Source: Pirellulales bacterium
GTDB lineage: Bacteria; Planctomycetota; Planctomycetia; Pirellulales; Lacipirellulaceae
Length of the DNA stretch: 54,516 bases
Assembly (NCBI GenBank): GCA_020849945.1
Contig: JADZFK010000177.1
Span: forward strand, 1 to 54,516
Reading direction: 5' to 3'
Position numbers and translations under genes: made by a program. Under the pieces are notes generated by a model. It was given only the letters and a program-made list of their open reading frames with translations. It did not search any database and had not been told where the DNA came from. Shown piece after piece: positions 25,501-33,486 of the stretch. Position 1 is the first letter of the stretch, and each line of letters starts with the position of its first letter.

Positions 25501-26259
25501 GATGAGGAGCTTTCCGATCGCATGAACGTCGTGCGGCTCATCGCCTCGCTGGGCCTGAACGCGCGGAATGCCGCTTCGCTCAAAGTGCGGCAGCCGCTTG
25601 CCAAGGTGGAAGTCATTCTTGCCGACACACGTCACCAAGCCTGGCTCGAAGAGCACGCCTCGGTTATCGAAAAGGAACTCAACGTCAAGCAGCTCGAGTT
25701 CTGCGACGACCCCGCGCAGTACGTCGAGCACGAAGTGGTGCCCAACTTCAAGCTGCTCGGCCCCAAGTTGGGCAAACTGTTGCCGAAGGTGAAGCAATGG
25801 CTGGCCAAACAAACCGGTGCCGAGCTCCTCGCCAACATCCGCGATAACGGCAAGATCGATCTCACGCTCGAAGGCCAGGAGATCGCCTTGCTGCCCGAGG
25901 AGGTCGAGGTCCGCATTCGCCCGCGCCCGGGTTGGACCGCCGCCAATGGCCAAGGCGTGGTCGTCGTCCTCTCCACTGAACTGACCCCCGAACTCGTGGC
26001 CGAAGGCCTCGCCCGCGACGTTGTTCGCCTCATCCAAGAACGCCGTAAGGAAATTGGCTGCGAGTACACCGATCGCATCGAGGTGGGGTTGGTCACGACG
26101 TCGGCCGAACTGGCGTCCGCCATCGAACAACATGCCGATTTCATCCAACAAGAAACGCTGTCGATCGGCATTGGCAACCAGCCCTTGGCGAGTATCGAGC
26201 CGACCCAGGCCGATATCGCCGGCCACGAAGTGGCGGTCTACGTGCGGATTGCAACATGA
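22579..26259 (+). CDS. ileS: Isoleucyl-tRNA synthetase with repeat-derived in-frame insertions
   Basis: This class I enzyme charges tRNA-Ile. Signatures are H55-P-G-H58 (HIGH), [12 protein letters not shown], the CP1 editing region with [10 protein letters not shown], and K715-MSKS ([10 protein letters not shown]). At 1226 residues it is longer than usual (about 1050-1100 for this eukaryote-like type). The excess is explained by three insertions encoded by repetitive DNA: residues about 611-636 ([16 protein letters not shown]), 671-693 ([19 protein letters not shown]) and 795-832 ([14 protein letters not shown]...KAGDGIAG). All are in frame and free of stops. Parts of the gene (about 23400-23790 and 24130-24340) are more AT-rich than the rest. 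Its TGA overlaps the purN ATG. Confidence 0.95.
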   Translation: MFQPVDRNPNFPLLESSVGRFWKEHRIYEKSLEQRAGAQSFVFYEGPPTANGMPHPGHCLTRAIKDLFPRYKTMRGYRCERKAGWDTHGLPVEVEVCKELGIHSKEEIEAYGIEPFIQKCQQSVWRYMREWERLTERIGFWVDLKNAYATYHRSYVESVWWSLKNLFDRGLLYQGHKVVWWWAQGGTALSAGEVGQGYRQVADPSVYVKFPLLDDAGNVTDTSLLVWTTTPWTLPSNQFAAVHPDLEYSVLGTQYEGKPAKLIVATALVETLRSKSKEELPEVDKPKRGRDIVGFRYLPPFEDYYERFKDAKGKLKDGGILMCPSDNQQEELYWKIVAADYVTIESGSGIVHIAPAFGEADFEVLRSERDRFMSFEPVNSPPNSFGIALLEQPALLCSVGPNGKFTDEAPEYCRGRWVKDCDKDIIRDLKQRGLLFHQEQYLHEYPFCWRAEEDPLIQYPRQSWFIRTTAFKDEMLANNAKINWLPEHIKDGRFGKFLESNVDWALSRERYWGTPLPIWRCTNPGCKSKEAIANYDELLAKPGCRGTEVWTDAKLANPELPEDIKVHKPYIDAVCYSCADCKTGIMRRVPEVIDCWYDSGAMPFAQWGYQGNDEARMTNDERTSEHSSSPELAENASRFRSQFPADFISEAIDQTRGWFYSQLAISTLLFGERGARSEEREILASRNSQLATHPYPHPFRNCIVLGLMLGEDGQKMSKSKRNYLPPEEIFDKYGADALRWYFFANQPPWTSIRYSEQAIKDSIPEFLLRLWNVYSFFAIYANIDGFAPAIELSQKTGDTISGDTIAGFMRTGTSHKAGDGIAGHHVAGLDSPFLAAATSYRPIAERDELDRWVLSELNRTVAAVIERMDAYDNFGACQHITAFVDALSNWYVRRSRDRFWAAEKHSIDKLDAYWTLYETLVTTSKMVAPFVPFVAETMWQNLARQGCQASTASLLSPRESVHLCDYPTPNMAVVDEELSDRMNVVRLIASLGLNARNAASLKVRQPLAKVEVILADTRHQAWLEEHASVIEKELNVKQLEFCDDPAQYVEHEVVPNFKLLGPKLGKLLPKVKQWLAKQTGAELLANIRDNGKIDLTLEGQEIALLPEEVEVRIRPRPGWTAANGQGVVVVLSTELTPELVAEGLARDVVRLIQERRKEIGCEYTDRIEVGLVTTSAELASAIEQHADFIQQETLSIGIGNQPLASIEPTQADIAGHEVAVYVRIAT
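24408..24486. repeat. Repeat element A inside ileS (ATGACGAA family)
   Basis: Direct copies of AATGACGAA/GAATGACGAACGAA are followed by the inverse ATTCGTCATC, then a CGCCAG-AG-CTGGCG palindrome. In IleRS the normal connection between AQWGY and the [15 protein letters not shown] helix is only a few residues, so about 20 residues have been added. Confidence 0.75.
24591..24656. repeat. Repeat element B inside ileS (GAGCGAGGAGCGAG family)
   Basis: Four tandem GGAGCGA units are followed by GAGATTCTCGCATCTCGC and tandem CAACTCGCAACTCAC units, giving a complex inverted-repeat layout. It lies between STLLFG and [20 protein letters not shown], where other IleRS have a very short loop, just ahead of KMSKS. 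Confidence 0.75.
24963..25073. repeat. Repeat element C inside ileS; sibling of 38403-38516
   Basis: GACCGGCGATACCATTTCCG, CGGCGATACCATCGCCGGCT and the inverse AGCCGGCGATGGTATCGCCG occur in this order over 111 bp. The same GACCGGCGATACCATCGCCG units, with an inverted closing unit, make up the intergenic element at 38403-38516. In the protein the element gives GDTIAGFM and KAGDGIAG between [12 protein letters not shown] and [12 protein letters not shown]. Confidence 0.85.
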
Positions 26260-26927
26260 CACGACGCAGCACCGATCTCGTGCCCCTCCGTCTTGCCGTG
26301 CTGATTTCCGGTTCAGGCCGCACACTGAAGAACTTCATCGACCTTGCCGCCGAGGGCAAGTTGCCGATCGACATCCGACTGGTGATCTCTAGCACGGCCA
26401 AAGCGAGCGGCCTCAAGTTTGCGGCCGAGGCGGGTATCCCCACGCAAGTCGTTCGCCGCCAAAATTTTCCCGCTGGCCCCGCGGGCGATCAAGCGTTCGG
26501 CGAGGCCATCTTCGCCCCGTGCCGTGCCGCGGGGGTCGATTACGTCGCCATGGCCGGCTTCATGAAGCTCGCCCCGGTGCCCCCCGATTTCGCGGGCCGT
26601 GTTCTTAACATCCACCCCGCGCTCATCCCCGCGTTCAGCGGCCACGGTATGTACGGGCACTACGTCCACGAAGCCGCCATCGCCGCGGGCGTTCGTGTTA
26701 GCGGATGCACGGTTCATTTTGTCGATAACCAATACGACCACGGCCCAATCATTTGGCAGCAACCCGTGCCCGTGTTCGATGACGACACCACCGACACACT
26801 CGCCAAGCGCGTGTTCGAGGTCGAAAAGGAAGCCTACCCCCACGTCCTCAACATGCTGGCCGCCGGCCGGATCAAACTCGACGCGGGCCGTGTCATCTTC
26901 GTAAAACCCGCGCGCGCCAAGCACTGA
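26256..26927 (+). CDS. purN: Phosphoribosylglycinamide formyltransferase
   Basis: PurN transfers a formyl group from 10-formyl-THF to GAR in purine synthesis. The 223-residue protein shows the N-terminal phosphate-binding loop [14 protein letters not shown], the catalytic N-x-H of [17 protein letters not shown] and the downstream [19 protein letters not shown], including the conserved Asp. It begins inside the ileS stop codon (ATGA, 26256-26259) and is translationally coupled to it. Confidence 0.95.
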   Translation: MTRRSTDLVPLRLAVLISGSGRTLKNFIDLAAEGKLPIDIRLVISSTAKASGLKFAAEAGIPTQVVRRQNFPAGPAGDQAFGEAIFAPCRAAGVDYVAMAGFMKLAPVPPDFAGRVLNIHPALIPAFSGHGMYGHYVHEAAIAAGVRVSGCTVHFVDNQYDHGPIIWQQPVPVFDDDTTDTLAKRVFEVEKEAYPHVLNMLAAGRIKLDAGRVIFVKPARAKH

Positions 26928-27093
26928 CTCCCTGTCATCACTTCCCCCCAGCCGCTTGCGGCTTAGCGGTTCTCCCGCCCCCATCCCTCCCCAAAAAAAC
27001 CCGCCCACGCCCCCAACTGGCGGCCCGGCCAGTTCTTTGCGAAAATGAAGAACCACTCGCAGTTATCCGAGGCCGTCCGGGAATTGCAATTCC

Positions 27094-27220
27094 TTTCAGC
27101 CCCCGGCTTTGCCGGGGGTTCCGTGAATCCCGCTTCTTCTCGACGGATACGATTCACACACACACGCCCCCGGCAGAGCCGGGGGCTGACAACTCAATTC
27201 CCGGACACCTTCAGTTATCT
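27094..27220. repeat. Composite palindromic repeat, copy of the 4121-4243 family
   Basis: CCCCCGGC-TTT-GCCGGGGG at 27100-27118 and CCCCCGGC-AGA-GCCGGGGG at 27167-27185 flank a spacer with GAATCCCGCTTCTTCTC, followed by AATTCCCGGACACCTTCA. Outer GGGAATTG and CAATTCCC arms also pair. The order of parts is as in the copy at 4121-4243. Confidence 0.75.
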
Positions 27221-27236
27221 TTTTAGCAAACAACTT

Positions 27237-27411
27237 CCACCACCAAGGACACAAAGAACACGAAGGAGAGAATTGGTTTCGACACGTTGGATAGGATCGC
27301 CAAGACCACCAGGCATTTGCAGTGAAATCCCGTTGATCCTGTCAATCCTGTCGAAATTCCCTGCGTGCCCTTCGTGCCTCGTGGTTCACTTCTTCCGACA
27401 TACCGAAAACC
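27237..27411. repeat. Mixed dispersed repeats upstream of the aldolase gene
   Basis: ACCACCAAGGACACAAAGAA (27238-27257) begins a purine-rich block; ATCCCGTTGATCCTGTCAAT starts another at 27327-27353, which is related to bases inside sco; and GTGCCCTTCGTGCCTCGTGG lies near 27365-27384. Together with the palindromic element before it, this fills the 484-bp gap between purN and the aldolase gene. I find no gene in the gap. Confidence 0.6.
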
Positions 27412-28176
27412 ATGCCCGATCATAAAGAACTTAAAGAAGCCATTTGCGAAATTGGCGACCGAATCTACAAACGCGGTTTTGCGGCCGCGAATGATGGCAA
27501 CATCAGCGTCCGCCTCAACGAATGCGAAGTCCTCTGTACGCCCACCAAGCATTGCAAGGGGTTCCTCAAGCCGCGCGATATCTGCCTGGTGGATATGGAA
27601 GGCAACCAGCTCGCCGGCAAAAAGAAGCGTTCGAGCGAAGTGCTCCTTCATCTCGAAATCATGAAGGCCCGCCCAGACGTTCAGAGCGTCGTCCATTGCC
27701 ACCCGCCCCACGCCACCGCGTTCGGCGTGGCCCGCGAGCCTGTGCCGCAAGCCGTGCTCCCCGAGGTCGAAGTCTTCCTTGGCGAAGTTCCTATTGCCCC
27801 TTACGAAACGCCGGGCGGAAAGAGGTTTGCCGAGACCATCTTGCCCTTCGTCCACCAATCCAACGTCATCATCCTCGCCAATCATGGCACCGTGAGCTAC
27901 GGCGAATCAGTCGAACGGGCTTACTGGTGGACGGAAGTCCTCGATGCCTACTGCCGGATCCTGATCCTGGCCCGGCAACTCGGCCCCATCCACTACCTTT
28001 CCCGCCAGAAAACCCAAGAACTCCTCGACCTCAAATCCACGTGGGGGTTCACAGATCCGCGCCTGGCCGAGGGCTTCCAAGGCGATATTCGCGGCAACGC
28101 CACGTTTCGCCACACCTGGAAAGAGAGCGGCGTGGCACCTCATGCCTTCGAACCGCCCGCCTGCAACGACGATTGA
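27412..28176 (+). CDS. Class II aldolase/adducin family protein
   Basis: This 254-residue zinc-dependent aldolase-fold protein carries the family signatures NDGNISVR (residues 25-32), TPTKHCKGFL, SSEVLLH with the catalytic-acid region, the zinc pair HCHPPHA, and the third zinc histidine in ILANHGTVSYG. Relatives are L-fuculose-phosphate aldolase and L-ribulose-5-phosphate 4-epimerase, and motif inspection alone does not tell which substrate is used. The start at 27412 fits the family N-terminus. Confidence 0.85.
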   Translation: MPDHKELKEAICEIGDRIYKRGFAAANDGNISVRLNECEVLCTPTKHCKGFLKPRDICLVDMEGNQLAGKKKRSSEVLLHLEIMKARPDVQSVVHCHPPHATAFGVAREPVPQAVLPEVEVFLGEVPIAPYETPGGKRFAETILPFVHQSNVIILANHGTVSYGESVERAYWWTEVLDAYCRILILARQLGPIHYLSRQKTQELLDLKSTWGFTDPRLAEGFQGDIRGNATFRHTWKESGVAPHAFEPPACNDD

Positions 28177-28193
28177 TGCACGGCACACCCGAT

Positions 28194-28257
28194 GGTTGGG
28201 CAAGGGCCAATCGTCGATTGCCAATCACCGATGGTCAATCGTCATTCGCCAATTCAT
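28194..28257. repeat. CCAATCG/CGATTGG short repeat block
   Basis: Overlapping direct and inverted copies of GCCAATCGTCGATTGCCAAT and ATGGTCAATCGTCATTCGCC fill the space between the aldolase gene and the converging cytochrome c gene. The layout is the same as the other short tandem/inverted intergenic repeats in this window. Confidence 0.55.
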
Positions 28258-28706
28258 GGCCCGTAATAGTCTGGGTACACCGTCTTCTCGTGCGGCTTCA
28301 CCGTCGTATGAGCTTGCAAGAACGTTACGATGTCGGTTAACTGCGTGACGGTCATCACATCGTTGTACACGGGCATCTTGGAACTTCCCTCGCGTGCAAC
28401 CAACTCGGGCGTGTAGCCTTTCGCCAGGCGGTGAGAGGGATTGATAATGGCCGTGACCAACTCGCTGTATTGACGTGGCTGCTCGACCTCGCCAAGTTCG
28501 ACAACCGCTTGATTGGGTTCTTCACCCACCGGTAGCTCGACCCCTTTCACACGATGGCAATCGTGACATCGGAATCGCACGAAATCGGCCACACCGCGAT
28601 CTGCATCGCCGGGTGGCAAGGTGAAGGAGTCTTTCGGCCTGCCGCAACCGGCCATGCACATGGCAAGCAGCAGCGTGGCAACGATCCATCCGAAGTACCT
28701 CATCAT
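28254..28706 (-). CDS. Monoheme cytochrome c lipoprotein
   Basis: Starting at the ATG at 28706 (GAGGAG nine bases upstream), the protein is 150 residues. Its signal peptide ends in the lipobox CMAGC, so it should be anchored to the membrane. The heme site is CHDCH, and the distal methionine is probably in SSKMPVYNDVMT, the usual class I position before the last helix (TQLTDIVTFLQAH). It is the last gene of the minus-strand run from 30289 and probably acts as a periplasmic electron carrier. Confidence 0.85.
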   Translation of the reverse strand: MMRYFGWIVATLLLAMCMAGCGRPKDSFTLPPGDADRGVADFVRFRCHDCHRVKGVELPVGEEPNQAVVELGEVEQPRQYSELVTAIINPSHRLAKGYTPELVAREGSSKMPVYNDVMTVTQLTDIVTFLQAHTTVKPHEKTVYPDYYGP

Positions 28707-28807
28707 CTTGTGTTTCTCCTCATGCGTGAAAATATACGATCGAGCGCTGGCAGCCGTTGAGTGCGTCAACGGGCCGCCCCTTCCGGACCATCGAAAGGAA
28801 AACATGG

Positions 28808-29302
28808 CTATTTCTCGGAGGCCAGGCGGACGAAATCGAACGCCGACAGGATGCCGTACAGGCGGGCCCGGTCATCCATCACCAACACGCGGTGGATACC
28901 CTCGTCGATCATCTTGCGAGCCACTTGCCCGACCGGCGTCGAGCGTTCGACCCATACCAAATTGGTTGCCATCACTTCGCGGACCGCAACATCGCCAATC
29001 TCCTCGAGCCCGAGGGCCGAAATGGGCACGCTGACCCATTGTTGGCTTTCCGGGTCGAAAAATTCCGCCGTTTCTCCAGCGGCGGCTCCCTCCACGCGAT
29101 CCGCTTCGTAATTGAGTATATCGCTCGATGTGATCAGGCCCACGCAACGGTTGCCGCCGTCCATCACGGGCAAGCCTGTCACATGGTTCTCGGTCATCAG
29201 GGCGAGCGCATCGCGCAACGAATCATCGGGCGACACGGTCACCACATCGCGTTGCATGTACTCCGAGGCGACTGCCGTATTAGTTGCGTGGGTCTTGGTC
29301 AT
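28808..29302 (-). CDS. Tandem CBS-domain protein
   Basis: The ATG at 29302 has AAGGAG seven bases upstream and gives 164 residues made of two CBS domains (VSPDDSLRDALALMTENHVTGLPVMDG with VGLITSSDIL; VERSTPVGQVARKMIDEGIHRVLVMDD with YGILSAFD), separated by a 40-residue linker. CBS pairs bind adenine nucleotides and report energy state. Similar stand-alone CBS proteins (Hrp1) belong to the hypoxia regulon of mycobacteria. It lies between the USP and cytochrome c genes. Confidence 0.88.
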   Translation of the reverse strand: MTKTHATNTAVASEYMQRDVVTVSPDDSLRDALALMTENHVTGLPVMDGGNRCVGLITSSDILNYEADRVEGAAAGETAEFFDPESQQWVSVPISALGLEEIGDVAVREVMATNLVWVERSTPVGQVARKMIDEGIHRVLVMDDRARLYGILSAFDFVRLASEK

Positions 29303-29410
29303 TTCAACACTCCTTATTGCGATCGAGTAGGGCACCCTTTACGTACCGCAACCCTTCAGGTCGGCTACGATGCTACGCGTCGCCCTGGTTCGCCGGCCTC
29401 GTTTTCCTTA

Positions 29411-29887
29411 TCAGGCCACCGATGGATCAAGCTCCTTCTTAGCGACCTCGGGATGCGGTTGTTTGACCACAAGCACGGGGCAAGGCGCTTTACGCAGAAC
29501 CGCCTCGGCCACGCTCCCCATCACCAGCCGCGACAACCCGCTCCGGCCATGAGAGGCCATCACGATGAGATCTATCCCATGATCCGTGGCGAACCCCACA
29601 ATTTCGGCATCGGGCAGGCCCAGCAGGAAGTGATGTTCGCAAGCTACGTTCGCATCGGGAGGCACGACTTGTTTGAGCCTCGCTTCGGCGCGGCCGCGGG
29701 CTTCCTCCCAATCAGCGGCATACAGGTAGCTTGCTTCTCCCATCGCCGTGCTCAGATCTCGCGTATCATGCACGTACACAATGTGAAGCGTCGCGCCCGA
29801 TTCAGCCGCCAATTGAGAGGCAAACTCCAACGCGTATTCGTTGTACTCCGAGAAATCGGTCGGAAACAAAATCGATTTGGCTTTCAT
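29411..29887 (-). CDS. Universal stress protein (UspA family), ATP-binding type
   Basis: A 158-residue single-domain USP. The N-terminus SILFPTDFSEYNEYAL and the ATP-binding signature GRSGLSRLVMGSVAEAVLR (G-2x-G-9x-GS) are clear, so it belongs to the nucleotide-binding class. It lies in a minus-strand run behind the membrane-protein gene (24 bp) and before the CBS gene, under a sigma-54-like promoter at 30363-30378. Confidence 0.93.
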   Translation of the reverse strand: MKAKSILFPTDFSEYNEYALEFASQLAAESGATLHIVYVHDTRDLSTAMGEASYLYAADWEEARGRAEARLKQVVPPDANVACEHHFLLGLPDAEIVGFATDHGIDLIVMASHGRSGLSRLVMGSVAEAVLRKAPCPVLVVKQPHPEVAKKELDPSVA

Positions 29888-29911
29888 GGGGTTACCTCAT
29901 CCAGTCTGGGG

Positions 29912-30289
29912 TTACTTCTCAACTCTAGAAAACGCTTCTCGAAAACACCACGCCAGCAAGAAGCAGATACCGGGCACCGCCAACATGGCCAGCGGCGCAA
30001 GTGGCAAATACCCGAAGGAAATCGCATGAACGGCAAACAACAAAACCGTGCCCGCCACGGCGAGTGCCCCTCCTGACAACTCATTCTTCCAGCCGTACAG
30101 GTACCCCGCAAAGATGACGAACAATGCCGCCGCTTGCGGCCAAGTATTCGACTCGGGGAGCCCCGATTGGACCCACTCGACAACCACGAGCGCAAGCCAA
30201 CTGGCCATCACGATAACGCCGCCCAGCCGACCGCACCAATGAAACAACCATCTGTAAGTGATCTGCGGATCATGAAGTGTTGCGTACAT
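29912..30289 (-). CDS. Small four-helix membrane protein
   Basis: The 125-residue protein has four predicted membrane helices (about 18-38, 50-66, 74-92 and 97-114) and conserved-looking polar residues in HWCGRLGG and YGWKNE at the helix ends. The start at 30289 has AAGGGAG eight bases upstream. It is the first gene of the operon with usp, CBS and cytochrome c genes, 74 bp downstream of a sigma-54-like element. I do not recognise a family with confidence. Confidence 0.7.
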   Translation of the reverse strand: MYATLHDPQITYRWLFHWCGRLGGVIVMASWLALVVVEWVQSGLPESNTWPQAAALFVIFAGYLYGWKNELSGGALAVAGTVLLFAVHAISFGYLPLAPLAMLAVPGICFLLAWCFREAFSRVEK

Positions 30290-30362
30290 GGCTCAACTCC
30301 CTTCTGGGGGTGAAAGGTAGCAAGGTTGACCAAACGCACTACGACGCTTTACGGGTTAGTTC

Positions 30363-30378
30363 CGCAACTGCCGTACCG
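30363..30378 (-). promoter_or_regulatory. Sigma-54-type promoter for the membrane protein-USP-CBS-cytochrome c operon
   Basis: On the minus strand the sequence is CGGTACGGCAGTTGCG. It matches TGGCAC-N5-TTGCW at the essential -24 GG and -12 GC with exact spacing, as well as at the TTGC core. Transcription would start near 30352, about 60 bases before the first gene. A sigma-54 activator gene lies 3 kb away. Confidence 0.6.
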
Positions 30379-30629
30379 ATGGAGACGGAATCGCACAGTT
30401 GCCCACCCCCCCCCGCGATTTTCCCGAGATTTTCGATCTCCCTCCTCTGACCGCACACCTTGATTCGGCCAGTTTCACACCGCCAAACGTGCGGGGTGTG
30501 CGATTTGGGACACCCTAGCCCAACGATTCCAACCCAGGCCGCTCGATCAACCGCCCATCTGCGTTTGGTTATTACTCGCCCTAGGAACGGCATTCACCGG
30601 CAACGGCTCATGATTTTGCGGTCGCACAA

Positions 30630-30649
30630 CCGCCGATTTCCATCGGCGG
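30630..30649. other. Perfect 8-bp hairpin between two outward promoters
   Basis: CCGCCGAT-TTCC-ATCGGCGG is a perfect inverted repeat about 90 bp upstream of the plus-strand sigma-54-like element and 250 bp from the minus-strand one. A TGCG-GT-CGCA palindrome is 12 bases to its left. Either could be an activator-binding site, which is inference; the rest of the 513-bp gap holds no gene I can support. Confidence 0.4.
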
Positions 30650-30721
30650 ATTTCGTGGCTGTCGGCATTCTTATGTTCCCATTTCCAGGTACTGCCAACA
30701 AACGAGTGCCCGAGCGGGGTT

Positions 30722-30737
30722 TGGTATCACAGTTGCA
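30722..30737 (+). promoter_or_regulatory. Sigma-54-type promoter for the cytidylate-kinase-like gene
   Basis: TGGTATCACAGTTGCA fits TGGCAC-N5-TTGCW with GG and GC at exact spacing and a full TTGCA. The start would be near 30748, leaving a leader of about 55 bases before the ATG at 30803, which has AAGGA upstream. It faces away from the minus-strand sigma-54-like site 350 bp to the left. Confidence 0.65.
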
Positions 30738-30802
30738 CAAGAATACAGTTCCAGCGGGGGTCGGAAGAAATACAAAGGTGCAAGAATCGGAAGGACCGTA
30801 CC

Positions 30803-31549
30803 ATGCAAAACCCCACGTTACATCACGAAGGCCACTCGTTGGCCGTGGCAGCCGAACGGCAAATGCGGAATTGGGCCTTGGAGTTGGAAACTCGGCAGCG
30901 GTTGGACGAGGAATACGCTCACCAGACCGTCTCGCAACTGATTCACCCCTATGTTGCGATCTCGCGTGAAGCGGGGGTGGATGCGGCAGACTTGGCCGCC
31001 TCGGTTGCCAAAGAGTGTGGCTGGGCAGTACTCGGGCGCGAGCTGCTCGATTACCTGGCCGAGCACGAGCATATGTCGCGGATGGCACTTGAAATTGTCG
31101 ATGAACGGGCCGCTTCCTGGTTTCACGAGGTTTTCGGCAAGTGGCTGGAATCGCACCTTGTCTCGCAGGCCGAGTATGTGAGCCGCTTGGGCCGGTTGGT
31201 GCTGCTGGCCGCCCAACACGAAAGCGTCGTATTCGTCGGCCGCGGTGTGCAGTTCATGCTTCCTCGCGATCGCGGCTTGGCCGTTCGGATCATCGCCCCG
31301 CTCAAGCAACGCGTGGAAGCCATGATGCGGCGGCAGAACTGCGCCGAACGCGAAGCCAAACGCCTCGTGGCCGAATCCGACGACCATCGCGCCAGGTTCA
31401 TCCATCGTTATTTTCATAAGGACGTGGCCGACCCGCATCTCTACGACTTGGTCATCAATCTCGAACACATCTCGCGGGGCGACGCCGTCGAGCTACTCGC
31501 AAACGAGGTTCGTCACCACGTGGCTCAAGTTCGTGATCGGGCACATTGA
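30803..31549 (+). CDS. Cytidylate kinase-like family protein
   Basis: The 248-residue protein has a P-loop-like kinase fold similar to cytidylate kinase: ISREAGVDAADLAASVAKECGWAV in place of the canonical Walker A GPSGSGKS, then ALEIVDERAASWF, FVGRGVQFMLP and the terminal RARFIHRYFHKDVADPHLYDLVINLE. The degenerate P loop argues against true CMP kinase activity. It lies under its own sigma-54-like promoter and converges on the P-type ATPase gene 24 bp away. Its place with usp and CBS genes points to a stress role; the function is unknown. Confidence 0.78.
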   Translation: MQNPTLHHEGHSLAVAAERQMRNWALELETRQRLDEEYAHQTVSQLIHPYVAISREAGVDAADLAASVAKECGWAVLGRELLDYLAEHEHMSRMALEIVDERAASWFHEVFGKWLESHLVSQAEYVSRLGRLVLLAAQHESVVFVGRGVQFMLPRDRGLAVRIIAPLKQRVEAMMRRQNCAEREAKRLVAESDDHRARFIHRYFHKDVADPHLYDLVINLEHISRGDAVELLANEVRHHVAQVRDRAH

Positions 31550-31572
31550 ACCGTTTCGTCCCGCGCCCCGTG

Positions 31573-33486
31573 TCAAGGGGTGTGGTCGGGTGCCGGAAGT
31601 TCGTAGTCGGAAAGCTTTGCAGAGGGCAGAATGATCCGAAGGGCATTGAGAACAGCCAACACGTCGATCGCCTCTTGCAACAGGGCTCCCCAGACGGGCG
31701 GCAGATACCCGTACGCCGCAACGATCATTCCGCCCAGGCTGAGCGCCATGCCGCCAATCGCGCTCTGAAGAGCGAGCCGACGCATGCGTTCGCCGATGTG
31801 AAGAAACTCGTCGAACTTCTGCAAGCTGCTTTCCAGGATCACGGCATCGGCCGCTTCGGAGGATACGTCGCTATTCTGACCGAATGCGATTCCCACGGTG
31901 GCTGCCGTCAGCGCGGGCGCGTCGTTGATACCGTCACCAAGAAACAACGTCTTTGCGGTTTTCGTCTCGCGCCGAACCAGTTCCAGCTTCTCCTCGGGAC
32001 TTTGTGATGAGAACACTTCACGAATCCCTACACGATCGGCCAGGTAACGCACTTCGCTGTCGCGATCACCGGAAACGATCAGCAGCCGGCGGAAAGCGTG
32101 CCTCGGGCGCAAGTGCGCGATCAGCGACACACCTTCGCCACGCGGCTCATCGCGGAAACGCAAGAGCGCGCGGAGTCGCCCGTCGATCACGACGACGCAC
32201 TCCAATCCACCTTCCGAGGCGGGCAGTTCCTCGCCACCGGTTGCCGTCTGTTCGTCGTAGCCGCGACGGCCCGTAATCAGCACTTCGTGCCCACCCACGA
32301 TGCCTCGCAGCCCGCGGCCCGGCTCTTCGTTGATCGAGTCGGCTTCCTGAACGTACAGGTCGCGTTCGAGTGCGGCCCGCCGAATCGCCTCGGATAGTGG
32401 ATGTTTCGAGTATCGCTCGAGGCTCGCCGCCAATCCGAGCACTTGGGCCGTATCGGCCCCAGAGCCCCCGATGATCTCCACGAGCTGCGGTTCGCCGTAG
32501 GTGAGTGTGCCGGTCTTGTCGAAGATCGCCACGCTGCACTGGCCAATTTGTTCGAGAGCCACAGGGTTGCGGATGATAATGCCGCGCCGGGCGGCCAGCG
32601 AAATCGCGCCAAGGATCGCCACGGGGATTGCGATGAGCAGCGGGCAGGGCGTGGCCACGACGATAACCGCCAGAAACCGCACCGGATCGCCCGACACGCC
32701 CCAAGCCAGCAAGGCGATTAGAATCGCCACCGGCGTGTAGTAAATGCCAAGTTGGTCTCCAAGCCGCCGGAGCCGAGGCCGCCGCTGTTCCGACTCGCGC
32801 ATGACTTCCACAATCTTCGCGTAGCGCGAATCGGTGGGTAGTTTATCGGCTCGGATCGTGAGTGCCCCCTCGCCATTCACAGCGCCCGAAAGCACGCTCG
32901 ACCCAGGAGTCTTCGAGAGAATGTACGGTTCGCCCGTGAGATACGATTCGTCCATCGCGCTGTGGCCGGCAATCACGCTGCCATCGACGGGACATGCCTC
33001 GTGAGGAAACACGACAAGTTCATCGCCGACTCGCACCTCGTTGATGGGAATATCCACGACCCGCCCGTCGCTACGGCGGTGAGCAATGGAAGGCATCCGC
33101 CGAGCGAGCGCTTCGAGCGCTTTGGACGCATTGCGAACCGCAAAGGCCTCGAGCGCTTCCCCCCCAGAAAGCATGAGCACGACGATCGCGCCGGCCAGGT
33201 ACTCGCCCAACAAGATGGAAGTAACGATCGAAAACGCGGCGAGCAGGTCGGAACCGAACTGCCCTCGATAGAGCTTCAACAGCAGTTCAAGGGTCAGCGG
33301 CAACCCGCCCAGCAACAGCGCCGCCCACAGCGGCCAATCGCAACGTTCCACAGGTGTCTTCGCCACGAACTTGAGCAACAGGTGGACTGCAATCGCCACC
33401 GTTGTGAACGTTGCCAAAATGCCGTAGCGATGCCGAACGAGAAACGCGAACGTCCCCGCAATTTGTTGGTGTGCGTACGCGATCAC
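31573..33486 (-). CDS. P1B-type metal-transporting ATPase with TPCP motif
   Basis: A 637-residue transporter without an N-terminal metal-binding domain. Six or more membrane helices surround the actuator motif TGEP (184-187), the transmembrane metal site T279-P-C-P282, the phosphorylation site D323-KTGT and the hinge GDGINDAP. The TPC motif marks the P1B-5-like group, whose characterised members export nickel or iron and in rhizobia are induced at low oxygen. The GTG start overlaps the stop of the NtrC-type regulator (33483-33486), so expression is coupled to the sensor operon. Confidence 0.88.
   Translation of the reverse strand: MIAYAHQQIAGTFAFLVRHRYGILATFTTVAIAVHLLLKFVAKTPVERCDWPLWAALLLGGLPLTLELLLKLYRGQFGSDLLAAFSIVTSILLGEYLAGAIVVLMLSGGEALEAFAVRNASKALEALARRMPSIAHRRSDGRVVDIPINEVRVGDELVVFPHEACPVDGSVIAGHSAMDESYLTGEPYILSKTPGSSVLSGAVNGEGALTIRADKLPTDSRYAKIVEVMRESEQRRPRLRRLGDQLGIYYTPVAILIALLAWGVSGDPVRFLAVIVVATPCPLLIAIPVAILGAISLAARRGIIIRNPVALEQIGQCSVAIFDKTGTLTYGEPQLVEIIGGSGADTAQVLGLAASLERYSKHPLSEAIRRAALERDLYVQEADSINEEPGRGLRGIVGGHEVLITGRRGYDEQTATGGEELPASEGGLECVVVIDGRLRALLRFRDEPRGEGVSLIAHLRPRHAFRRLLIVSGDRDSEVRYLADRVGIREVFSSQSPEEKLELVRRETKTAKTLFLGDGINDAPALTAATVGIAFGQNSDVSSEAADAVILESSLQKFDEFLHIGERMRRLALQSAIGGMALSLGGMIVAAYGYLPPVWGALLQEAIDVLAVLNALRIILPSAKLSDYELPAPDHTP

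Noticed and set aside
30460..30969. 169-residue plus-strand frame across the region of the two promoters
   Set aside because: Poor composition and overlaps the start of the cytidylate-kinase-like gene in another frame.
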